This document shows positions 7,112 through 15,280 of a DNA stretch of 34,323 bases, piece by piece. This stretch comes from Muribaculaceae bacterium. Lineage in GTDB: Bacteria; Bacteroidota; Bacteroidia; Bacteroidales; Muribaculaceae. The notes under the pieces were generated by a model. That model did not search any database, was not told the origin of the DNA, and saw nothing but the letters and a program-made list of their open reading frames with translations. Each line of letters begins with the position of its first letter. Positions within the stretch are counted from its first letter, which is position 1. Where the stretch lies: the NCBI GenBank assembly GCA_017619355.1, contig JAFZSO010000029.1:1-34323 (forward strand), read 5' to 3'. The position numbers and the translations under genes were made by a program.

Positions 7112-9532
7112 ATGAAAAAGATATTTACATCAATGGCTTTGTCGCTGCTTGCGACACTCAGTGCATGGGCTTCAGGCTCCATCAACCTGATGGGCACAAC
7201 CTATGTGGTCGATACCTTGTTTCACAATCAGGTGGGGCCGGGCACCATGCAGACGTCGCTCTGGCTCCACACAGGCTCGGCTAAATTGCGTGTGTTCTAC
7301 CTCACCATCGACATGACCAACCCCTATGTGACCCTGAGTGGCGTGTGTGCCACCGACAAGGTGGCGGGCAACGAGCGCGTGTCGACCATGGCTGAGCGCA
7401 AGTCTCGCCCTGGCAAGCGCTACTTTGCCGGCATCAATGCCGACTTTTTCGTGACCAGTGGCTACACCGCACGTGGCGTGAGCAAAGTGGGCACTCCAGT
7501 GGGTTCCACCGTGGTTGAAGGTCAGATTTTCCGTGCCCGCAACAATGCCACCCTTTACAAGAATTTCATCATGGACCGTGACGGCAAACTCTATGTCAAC
7601 CCCTTCTTCTTCGGAGGCACGGTGACAGGCCCCGACGGCACGCAGGCAACCTTGGGTGGCATCAATACCAATGCCAACGAGAGTGCCGCATCGAACAAGA
7701 ACAAGATAACCATCTATAACGACCTGTACTACGGCAGCACCGACGAAACCGCCGCATGTTGTGAGGTGCAGGCTGTGCTTGCCGATGGAGAAGTTTTCGA
7801 GACGGCCCGCCCCTTCAGGATGGTGGTCACGAGCGATACCAGTACGGTGGGCGATATGCTCATTCCCAAAGGTGGCTATGTGATTCATGCTCACGGTACC
7901 GCTCGCAACCTGGTGAACAAGTTGCAGGTGGGCGATACCGTTACGGTGTCACCCACATGGACCTTTAACGGCATGAGCGTGGAGCCGTGGGAGGTGATTT
8001 CTGGCAATCCCAAGATTGTGGAGAATGGCGAAGTCATCGATCAGGACTCTCATCGCCCCGATGCTACCCAGTTGCATCCGCGTTCGGGTGTGGGCTATAG
8101 CGACAATGGCAACAAGGTCTACTTTTGCGTAGTCGATGGTCGTTCCACTTTATCTGATGGCGTGCGCACCCGTGTGCTGGGTGAAATCATGCGCTATGCG
8201 GGCGCTACCGAGGCCATGAATGTAGATGGTGGCGGCTCCTCTACACTCTACACCAGCGCGCTGGGGGTTCGCAATCGCCCCAGCGACGGCAACGAGCGTG
8301 CCGATGGCAATGCCATCTTCGGTGTGAGCAATGCCCCCGACGACGACACCATTGCCATGATTCGTTTCCAGGATTTCAGGCTCCGTGTACCCAAATATGG
8401 GGTTTACACGCCCAAGTTCTATGGCTATAATAAATATGGTATGCTCCTTGACCTCGATGTGAAGGGTGTGACCCTCTCTTGCCCCGAGTCAATGGGTGAG
8501 ATCATCAACGACGGCACCACCTTCTATGCAACGGGCTCGGGAGTTGCGACACTCACTGGCCACTACAATGGCGCCATCATCGAAGCCCCCGTTGAGATTG
8601 TCGGGACAGTCGATGACATCGACATCACCAACGACTCGATTATCAACGACACCTATCGTGACTATGCAGTCGACGTGCAGTGTGTAGTACTCGATAACCA
8701 GATGCCCATCTATAGCGGTGCCCTCAGTTGGGCATCGAGCGATGAGAGTGTGGTGACCATTGATGCAGAGACGGGCGTGTTGCGCGGCATTACCGATGGC
8801 AAGGCCTATGTGACCGGCACCATCGACGGCGTAACCGACACCATGTGGGTGAGCGTGGAAAAGCCCACCGCCCGCGTGATGCCCATCGACCCCAATCTCG
8901 ATGTAAGTACCTGGAAGACTTCGCAAGCGGGTGGCAAGGAGGTAGAGGTGACAGCTGCAGGCGATGGATTCATTTACCAATACACAGGCTCGAGTACCCG
9001 CATACCCAAAATTACTTTGACCAAGAGTTTCAGACTCTGGAGCCTGCCCGATACCATCAGGGTGCGAGTGAACCCTGGTGAGGCCCCTATGAAATCGATA
9101 TCATTCGGCCTGCGGGCCTGCGGAGGGGGCATCAGTTATCCGGTAGTGGCTCCTGACACCATCGTGCCTAATGAGGAGAATGTGATTGACTTGCCCATCG
9201 CTTCGTGGATTGATGCCGACGATATGGGCAATTATCCCATCACCATGAGTTCTATGCAGATTGGCATGGACGCCTCGGAGGTGGGAAAGCGCTACACCAT
9301 GCAGTTTCTGGGTTTCGAGACGGTGTATGCCGCCGTTCCTCCTGAAGAACCTAAGCATGGCGATGTGAATGGCGACGGCCGTGTGAACGTGAGCGATGTG
9401 ACCGCTCTGGTCAACATGATACTGGGTGTTCAACCCGTGAATCTGGAGCGCGCCGACATCGATGGCAACGGCCGCCTGAATGTGAGTGATGTAACCCGAT
9501 TAATCAACATAATATTAGGATTGGAGTCATGA
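7112..9532 (+). CDS. Secreted phosphodiester glycosidase (NAGPA-type) with Ig-like, beta-sandwich and dockerin-like modules, copy 1
   Basis: An 806-residue exported protein. After a signal peptide (MKKIFTSMALSLLATLSAWA), residues about 30-420 match the NAGPA/phosphodiester-glycosidase family, whose known members hydrolyse sugar-1-phosphodiesters. The diagnostic motifs are GINADFF (107-113), HPRSGVGY (322-329), VVDGRS (340-345) and NVDGGGSST (370-378). Then follow a bacterial Ig-like domain (about 500-585, with WASSDESVVTIDAETGVLRG), a beta-sandwich of possible carbohydrate-binding type (about 586-745), and a two-repeat dockerin-like tail (748-806). All motif residues are intact, so activity is plausible; the substrate cannot be read from sequence. 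It is the first gene of a three-paralogue operon: its stop overlaps the next start (ATGA). The second dockerin loop begins DIDGNG, a slight variant. Confidence 0.9.
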   Translation: MKKIFTSMALSLLATLSAWASGSINLMGTTYVVDTLFHNQVGPGTMQTSLWLHTGSAKLRVFYLTIDMTNPYVTLSGVCATDKVAGNERVSTMAERKSRPGKRYFAGINADFFVTSGYTARGVSKVGTPVGSTVVEGQIFRARNNATLYKNFIMDRDGKLYVNPFFFGGTVTGPDGTQATLGGINTNANESAASNKNKITIYNDLYYGSTDETAACCEVQAVLADGEVFETARPFRMVVTSDTSTVGDMLIPKGGYVIHAHGTARNLVNKLQVGDTVTVSPTWTFNGMSVEPWEVISGNPKIVENGEVIDQDSHRPDATQLHPRSGVGYSDNGNKVYFCVVDGRSTLSDGVRTRVLGEIMRYAGATEAMNVDGGGSSTLYTSALGVRNRPSDGNERADGNAIFGVSNAPDDDTIAMIRFQDFRLRVPKYGVYTPKFYGYNKYGMLLDLDVKGVTLSCPESMGEIINDGTTFYATGSGVATLTGHYNGAIIEAPVEIVGTVDDIDITNDSIINDTYRDYAVDVQCVVLDNQMPIYSGALSWASSDESVVTIDAETGVLRGITDGKAYVTGTIDGVTDTMWVSVEKPTARVMPIDPNLDVSTWKTSQAGGKEVEVTAAGDGFIYQYTGSSTRIPKITLTKSFRLWSLPDTIRVRVNPGEAPMKSISFGLRACGGGISYPVVAPDTIVPNEENVIDLPIASWIDADDMGNYPITMSSMQIGMDASEVGKRYTMQFLGFETVYAAVPPEEPKHGDVNGDGRVNVSDVTALVNMILGVQPVNLERADIDGNGRLNVSDVTRLINIILGLES

Positions 9533-11916
9533 GAAAGAAGATAACTATTGCCTCATTGTTGCTTGCAGCCTCCACGCTTTGCATGCATGCCGAGAAAGCC
9601 ACTTACTCGTTAAGAGGCGTTGAATACACGGTCGACACGTTGTTTCATGCCTATGTAGGCCCCGGAACCACGCAGACCTCACTGCTCCTGCAGAGTGGCA
9701 ATAAGCACCTCAGGGTGTTCTATTCACAAATCGACCTGAGCTGTCCTAATGTCACGCTCAAGGCGGTGAGCGGTACCGACCGCATGACCGGCAGTGAAAC
9801 AGTGTCGAGCATGGCCCGGCGCAAGTCGGCCCCCGGCAACCGTTATTATGTGGGCGTGAATGGTGACTTCTGGATGACAAGCGGCTACACGAGCCGTGGC
9901 GTGTCGATGGTGGGCACGCCCATCTCGTCGAGCATGGCCGAGGGCATCATCTATCGTGGTCGCAACAACGATGGCGAGCTGCAGTTTACCCTCGATGCCG
10001 ATGAGGTGCCACACATTGGCCATGTGAACTTTGGTGGCACCATCGTGAAGTCCGACGGCACATCGGCTTCAATTTTCGGTGTGAACGTCGATGCCGGAAA
10101 CAATCAGATAACACTCTATAATCCCACCTATTATTCGGGCACCAACCAGACGGGCGACTGTGCCGAGGTTACCGTGCGTTATGTGGATGGCGACGACTCG
10201 TTTGCCTTTGGCCAGCCCTGCCAGTTGCAGGTGGTGGGCGCTCCCAGCACCGCTGGCGACATGGATGTGCCTACCGAGGGCCTCGTGCTGCATGGCCGTG
10301 GCTCGACCAAGGACTTCATCGCATCGCTTCAGGATGGCGACATCTTGACCATGACACTTGATGCCACGTTGAATGGAGTGGGCATTAATCCCCGTGAAAT
10401 CATCTCGGGCCAGCCCTGGATTGTGCTCAATGGCGAGACCAATCCCAATGGCAACCCCGATGTGCATCCTCGCTCGGCGCTGGGCTACAATGCCGACGGT
10501 ACTACTGCCATCTTCATGGTGGTAGACGGGCGTTCGTCAATCAGCGATGGCGTGACCACCGATGCACTGGGCGACTTGATGCGTTATGCAGGTGCCTATA
10601 TGGCGGTGAACGTCGATGGCGGCGGTTCATCTACCCTCTACACCAGTGCATTGGGGATTCGCAACCGCCCCAGTGATGGTTCTGAGCGAGCCGACTCTAA
10701 CGGCATTTTTGCTGTGTGTGATAGCCCCGACGACGATGAGGTAGCCTACATCCGCTTCCTCGACTGGAGCCTGACTATGCCCAAGTATGGCACCTATACT
10801 CCCGAATTCTTTGGCTACAACCAGTATGGAATGCTCGTTGATACCCATGTGCAGGGCGTGACCCTGTTGTGCCCCGAGAACATTGGCGTGGTGAAGAATG
10901 ATAGTGTGCTCTTTGCTAATGGGGAGGGGAGCGGCTTGCTCTCGGCAGTGTTCCAAGGCGATACCATCTCCATTCCCGTTACCGTGATTATGCCCACCGA
11001 TGGCATTCAGTTGCGCAACGATTCCATCATTACTGATACCTATCGTGACTATACCATAGAGTTGCAGAGTGTTATTCTCGACAAGGTGATGCCCATCGAT
11101 CCCGCAGCCCTTACCTGGACTAGCCTCGACGAGAGCGTGGTGATGATTGATGCCGAGTCGGGCGTGCTGCGCGGTGTGGCCGATGGCCGTGCCTGTGTGG
11201 TGGGCGAAGTAGGCGAGGTGAGCGACACCTTGCTGGTGATTGTGGAGAAACCCACGGCGCACGTCATGCCCATCGATCCCGACCTTGACATAAGCACCTG
11301 GAAAATTACGCAGTCTGGCGGCAAGAATGGTGTGGCCGAGGCTCATGGCGATGGATTCACCTACACCTACACCGGCGCAAGCAGCCGCGTTCCCAAAATC
11401 ACGCTCACCAAGACCATCAGACTGTGGAGCCTGCCCGACACCTTGCGTATGCGTGTGAATCCTGGTGAAGCCCCCATGACGGGCATCCAGTTCGGTCTGC
11501 GACCGCGCGGTAGCAATATCAGTTACCAGGCGGTGACCCCCGACACAATCATTGCCAATCAAGAGGTGGTGCTTGACCTGCCTATTGCCTCGTGGATTGA
11601 TGCCGACGACATGAGCAACTATCCCATTACGCTCAGTTCCATTCAGGTGGGCATGGGAGCTTCGGAGACGGGCAAACAGTACACGATGCAGTTCTTGGGC
11701 TTCGAGACGGTGTATAACGCCGTTGCGCCCGAAACGCTGCTCAAAGGCGACGTGAACCGCGACGGCAAGGTGAATGTGACCGACGTGACTGCCCTGGTCA
11801 ACATGATTCTGGGCGTCATTGCTAAAGACGAGGAAAGTGCCGATGTGAACCACGATGGTCGCATCAATGTGAGCGATGTCACCGCTCTCATCAACATCAT
11901 CCTCGGCATCATTTAA
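9529..11916 (+). CDS. Secreted phosphodiester glycosidase (NAGPA-type) with dockerin-like tail, copy 2
   Basis: A 795-residue paralogue with the same modules: signal peptide (MRKKITIASLLLAASTLCMHA), catalytic region, Ig-like domain, beta-sandwich and dockerin-like tail. The family motifs are intact: VNGDFW in place of INADFF, HPRSALGY (313-320), VVDGRS and NVDGGGSST (361-369). The start overlaps the previous stop by four bases (ATGA), so translation is probably coupled. Its catalytic and Ig parts resemble copy 1, while the stretch encoded by 11242-11897 is nearly identical to the matching part of copy 3, so the gene is a mosaic. The tail carries loops DVNRDGKVNVTD and DVNHDGRINVSD. Confidence 0.9.
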   Translation: MRKKITIASLLLAASTLCMHAEKATYSLRGVEYTVDTLFHAYVGPGTTQTSLLLQSGNKHLRVFYSQIDLSCPNVTLKAVSGTDRMTGSETVSSMARRKSAPGNRYYVGVNGDFWMTSGYTSRGVSMVGTPISSSMAEGIIYRGRNNDGELQFTLDADEVPHIGHVNFGGTIVKSDGTSASIFGVNVDAGNNQITLYNPTYYSGTNQTGDCAEVTVRYVDGDDSFAFGQPCQLQVVGAPSTAGDMDVPTEGLVLHGRGSTKDFIASLQDGDILTMTLDATLNGVGINPREIISGQPWIVLNGETNPNGNPDVHPRSALGYNADGTTAIFMVVDGRSSISDGVTTDALGDLMRYAGAYMAVNVDGGGSSTLYTSALGIRNRPSDGSERADSNGIFAVCDSPDDDEVAYIRFLDWSLTMPKYGTYTPEFFGYNQYGMLVDTHVQGVTLLCPENIGVVKNDSVLFANGEGSGLLSAVFQGDTISIPVTVIMPTDGIQLRNDSIITDTYRDYTIELQSVILDKVMPIDPAALTWTSLDESVVMIDAESGVLRGVADGRACVVGEVGEVSDTLLVIVEKPTAHVMPIDPDLDISTWKITQSGGKNGVAEAHGDGFTYTYTGASSRVPKITLTKTIRLWSLPDTLRMRVNPGEAPMTGIQFGLRPRGSNISYQAVTPDTIIANQEVVLDLPIASWIDADDMSNYPITLSSIQVGMGASETGKQYTMQFLGFETVYNAVAPETLLKGDVNRDGKVNVTDVTALVNMILGVIAKDEESADVNHDGRINVSDVTALINIILGII
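11242..11897 (+). repeat. Duplicated 3' block of the NAGPA paralogues, member A
   Basis: A 656-bp stretch coding for the beta-sandwich and dockerin-like tail of copy 2. It aligns without net indels to 13653-14308 in copy 3 and differs mostly by single bases. Similarity drops sharply upstream of the shared start GTGGAGAAACCCACGGCGCA, as expected from gene conversion or recent domain-level duplication. Confidence 0.75.
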
Positions 11917-11939
11917 TCATTTTCATATAGTAAAGAGCC

Positions 11940-14330
11940 ATGAAAAGAATATTGCTGACCCTATTGCTGTCGGCCCTGTTTGTGGTGGGGTATGCTCAAG
12001 CATATTACAACTTGCGTGGAACTGAATTTCAGGCCGATACCCTGCATCATGCCCAGATAGGCCCTGGAACCACCCAGACCTCGCTGCGCCTGCACAACGA
12101 GAGCGGGCGTCAGATGAATGTATTCTACTCGCGCATCGACCTGACCAATCCCTATGTGACATTGCGCACGGTGAGCGGACAGGACAAGTTCACGGGAACT
12201 GAAACCGTGTCGAGCATGTCGCAGCGCAAGTCGCAACCTGGAGCACGTTATTTCTTGGGTATTAATGCCGATTTCTTCCTCACGGCTGGTTATACTGGAA
12301 GAGGGGAGTCGCTTATTGGTGTGCCTTGTGGATCCATCATTGTCGATGGCGATATCGTGAAAGGGGAGACCAACAGCTATTACACGCAGTTTGTGTTTGA
12401 TGCCGACAAGAACCCTTATATCGGTACCACTGTCTTCAGCGGCCAGGTGATGAAAGGCGCTCAAGTGGCTCCTCTTGCCGGCGTTAATGCCGATGCGGGC
12501 GATAATGGCTTGGTATTCTACAATCCGTTTTACTTTGCGGGCACCAATCAGTATGGCAACTGTGCCGAGGTGCAGGTGCGTCTGGCCGAGGGCGAAACTT
12601 TTGTGATGGGCCATCCCTTCAGTGTGGTGGTGACAGGAACTCCCGCCACGGCCGGTGATATGGATATCCCTGCCGACGGCTTTGTGCTGCACGGACAGGG
12701 ACCGACGTTTGATTTTGTGAATGCCTTGCAGGCGGGTGATACCCTGCAGGTGCAACTCAATGTGAATGTGAATGGCTGCGAAGTGGTGCCGGTGCAGATG
12801 ATTTCAGGTTTCCCGAAAAGCGTTGACAATGGCATGGTGACTGAGACCGAGTGGATGCTCGACGAGTTCAGCACCAATCAGCCGGTGACAGAGATGGGCT
12901 ATGCCGATGGTGGCAAAACCATTTACTTCATAGTGATTGATGGCCGGTCGTCTTTGTCGAGCGGATGCCGTACGACCGAGGTGGCCGACTTGTTGCGACA
13001 GCTGGGCGTGACCGAAGCCATCAACTTCGATAGCGGTGGTTCCACTACTTTCTATACCACCGCCTTTGGCATCATGAACCGACCCAGTGATGGCACCGAG
13101 CGACCCGATGCCAACGGCATCTTTGCCGTGAGCACCGCCCCCGACGATTCAGTAGTGGCGTCATTCGCTTTCAAGGATTGGAATGTGAAGGTGCCCAGAT
13201 ATGGTACCTACCGCCCGCAATTCTATGGCTATAATCAGTATGGCTTGCTGGTCGATACCGACTTGCAAGGGGTTTCCTTGAGTTGCGACGAGAACTTGGG
13301 ATACACCGTCGACGAGGCTCATGCCTTTGTGGGAAATCAAGCGGGCAGTGGTATGCTAACCGCTACCTATCAGGGCCTTACGGCGCAAGTGCCTCTGGAG
13401 GTGTCGGGGTCGATTGATGGGATGAGCCTGCTGTGCGACACTGTGATCAACGACACTTATCGCGATTATGTCATTGAGGTGGTAAACACTGCTTTGGGGC
13501 AGACCCTGATGGTTGACCCATCGTTGCTGTCATGGACCGTAGATCAGAACGAGGTGGTGCAGGTCTCTGATGGAACATTGCGAGGACTGGCCGACGGTCT
13601 GGCTGTGGTGACGGGCACTCTTGAGGATTTTTGTGATACGCTCATGGTCAAGGTGGAGAAACCCACGGCGCATGTCATGCCCATCGACCCAAATCCTGAT
13701 ATGACAACATGGAGAATCACCCAGTCTGGCGGCAAGAATGGCGTGGCAGAAGCGCATGGCGATGGATTCACCTACACCTACACCGGTGCGAGCAGCCGTG
13801 CCCCCAAAATCACGCTCACCAAGTCCCTCAGACTGTGGAGCCTGCCCGACACCTTGCGCATGCGTGTGAATCCTGGCGAGGCACCCATGAAGAATGTGCA
13901 GTTCGGTTTGCGACCGCGCGGTAGCAATATCAGTTACCAGGCAGTGACCCCTGACACAATTATTGCCAATCAAGAGATAGTGCTTGACTTGCCCATTGCC
14001 TCGTGGATTGATACCGATGACATGGGCAACTATCCCATTACGCTCAGTTCCATTCAGGTGGGCATGGGAGCTTCGGCGACGGGCAAGCAGTACACGATGC
14101 AGTTCTTGGGTTTCGAGACGGTGTATAACGCCGTTCCTCCTGAAACGCTGCTCAAAGGCGACGTGAACCGCGACGGCAAGGTGAATGTGACCGACGTGAC
14201 TGCCCTGGTCAACATGATTCTGGGCGTCATCGCTAAAGACGAGGAAAGTGCCGATGTGAACCACGATGGTCGCATCAATGTGAGCGATGTCACCGCTCTC
14301 ATCAACATTATCTTAGGAATAGTGGCTTAG
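11940..14330 (+). CDS. Diverged NAGPA-type protein with dockerin-like tail, copy 3 (possible pseudoenzyme)
   Basis: A 796-residue third paralogue, 23 bp after copy 2. The signal peptide is MKRILLTLLLSALFVVGYAQ. The overall layout is kept (GINADFF at 108-114, VIDGRSS near 332-338), but two otherwise conserved motifs are changed. HPR[ST]xxGY has become QPVTEMGY (314-321), losing the histidine and arginine. The DGGGSST motif has become DSGGSTT (364-370), replacing the first glycine with serine. The reading frame is fully open and the downstream modules are intact, so it is not a pseudogene by frame. I infer altered specificity, reduced catalysis or a binding role. The Ig-like region is the most diverged of the three; the last 656 bp almost match copy 2. 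Its stop codon overlaps the stop of the convergent gene (shared TTAG). Confidence 0.85.
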   Translation: MKRILLTLLLSALFVVGYAQAYYNLRGTEFQADTLHHAQIGPGTTQTSLRLHNESGRQMNVFYSRIDLTNPYVTLRTVSGQDKFTGTETVSSMSQRKSQPGARYFLGINADFFLTAGYTGRGESLIGVPCGSIIVDGDIVKGETNSYYTQFVFDADKNPYIGTTVFSGQVMKGAQVAPLAGVNADAGDNGLVFYNPFYFAGTNQYGNCAEVQVRLAEGETFVMGHPFSVVVTGTPATAGDMDIPADGFVLHGQGPTFDFVNALQAGDTLQVQLNVNVNGCEVVPVQMISGFPKSVDNGMVTETEWMLDEFSTNQPVTEMGYADGGKTIYFIVIDGRSSLSSGCRTTEVADLLRQLGVTEAINFDSGGSTTFYTTAFGIMNRPSDGTERPDANGIFAVSTAPDDSVVASFAFKDWNVKVPRYGTYRPQFYGYNQYGLLVDTDLQGVSLSCDENLGYTVDEAHAFVGNQAGSGMLTATYQGLTAQVPLEVSGSIDGMSLLCDTVINDTYRDYVIEVVNTALGQTLMVDPSLLSWTVDQNEVVQVSDGTLRGLADGLAVVTGTLEDFCDTLMVKVEKPTAHVMPIDPNPDMTTWRITQSGGKNGVAEAHGDGFTYTYTGASSRAPKITLTKSLRLWSLPDTLRMRVNPGEAPMKNVQFGLRPRGSNISYQAVTPDTIIANQEIVLDLPIASWIDTDDMGNYPITLSSIQVGMGASATGKQYTMQFLGFETVYNAVPPETLLKGDVNRDGKVNVTDVTALVNMILGVIAKDEESADVNHDGRINVSDVTALINIILGIVA
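13653..14308 (+). repeat. Duplicated 3' block of the NAGPA paralogues, member B
   Basis: Partner of 11242-11897, of equal length. After this block the two genes differ again in the last codons (copy 3 ends in AT-rich codons encoding ILGIVA), so both edges of the similarity can be placed. Confidence 0.75.
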
Positions 14331-15199
14331 ATACTGCCGAGGACCAGGAAGACGACGCCCAAAATAAGGATGCACTGGTCAATGATTTTGAGTTTCACAT
14401 CCTTCTCATGGAGGATGAATATGCCGTAGAAGAATGCCACCAGCGCACTGCCTCGGCGCAACATGGATGCAATGGAAACGAGTGAGCCGGGCTCCGATAG
14501 CGCAAAGAAGTAGGAGAGGTCGGCAATGCAGATGAACACCGAAATCATGAGAATTGACCAGCGCCACTCGAAGTTTCTCCGATAGTTGGTGGCTCGCCAC
14601 AGGAAAGCCATGACGATGGTCATGATCACAAGCTGATAGAACGAGTACCAGGCCTCCACATTGATGGGCTTGAAGTGCATCATGAGGAACTTGTCGTAGA
14701 GGCCGCTTGCCGCCCACAGCACCACCGATGCCAGTCCTGTCCATATCCACTTGTTGCGCCGCAGTGAGAAACCCTCACGCTTGCCAATGAACCCTACCCA
14801 TAACAAGGAGAGAAAACCCAAAAGAATACCAATCCACTGTAATGTGTTGAGCTGTTCGCCAAAGATAATCATGGCGCCCACCAGCACCAGCACAGGCCTG
14901 AATGCATTGATGGAACTCTGGATGGTGAGGGGAAGGTTTTTGATGGCAAAATAGCCCAGCAGCCACGACGATGTGACGATGACCGCCTTAATGAAGAGCA
15001 GCAGATGATTGAACGGCTTGACGAAGTTGCTGGTGCTATCTGTAAGGGTGCCTATGAGGAATGGCGACATGATGACAGTGCAGAACAGCGTATTGATAAA
15101 CAGCACGATGAAGACATTATTGCCCTTCAACGCGAGTTTTTTCACCACGTCGTAGAAACCCAGGCAAATAGCCGAAATCAACGCATACGCAATCCACAT
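14327..15199 (-). CDS. EamA/DMT-superfamily membrane transporter
   Basis: A 290-residue very hydrophobic protein with about ten predicted transmembrane segments in two similar halves, the layout of the drug/metabolite transporter superfamily. It begins MWIAYALISAICLGFYDVVKK. The first half ends with GEQLNTLQWIGILLGFLSLLWVG (typical EamA glutamate plus final helix, read in parts). The second half repeats the pattern with MLRRGSALVAFFYGIFILHEK before its final helix. It probably moves a small metabolite across the inner membrane; the substrate cannot be inferred. It lies downstream of the nucleotide-sugar dehydratase on the same strand, separated by 81 bp with a likely terminator, so it may be transcribed separately. 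Its 3' end overlaps the convergent copy-3 gene. Confidence 0.85.
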   Translation of the reverse strand: MWIAYALISAICLGFYDVVKKLALKGNNVFIVLFINTLFCTVIMSPFLIGTLTDSTSNFVKPFNHLLLFIKAVIVTSSWLLGYFAIKNLPLTIQSSINAFRPVLVLVGAMIIFGEQLNTLQWIGILLGFLSLLWVGFIGKREGFSLRRNKWIWTGLASVVLWAASGLYDKFLMMHFKPINVEAWYSFYQLVIMTIVMAFLWRATNYRRNFEWRWSILMISVFICIADLSYFFALSEPGSLVSIASMLRRGSALVAFFYGIFILHEKDVKLKIIDQCILILGVVFLVLGSI

Positions 15200-15221
15200 A
15201 TCGTTCAGTTGTTGGTGGCAG

Positions 15222-15253
15222 AAAAAAGATGCGCAACTATGCGACGCTTTTTT
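15222..15253 (-). terminator. Probable terminator of the nucleotide-sugar dehydratase gene
   Basis: On the minus strand, AAAAAAG pairs with CTTTTTT around an inner CGCA-TAGT-TGCG hairpin, with a 3x3 internal mismatch between the stems. The arrangement is A-run, stem, T-run, so it could work in both directions. It lies 28 bp beyond the stop codon at 15281. Confidence 0.5.
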
Positions 15254-15280
15254 CGTGTCAATAGTCTAAATCATCATCCC

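Noticed and set aside
10627-11853. 408-codon open frame on the minus strand
   Set aside because: Antisense to NAGPA copy 2. A similar shadow lies opposite copy 3 (13530-14264) because the underlying DNA blocks are nearly identical, which shows that it follows the coding strand.
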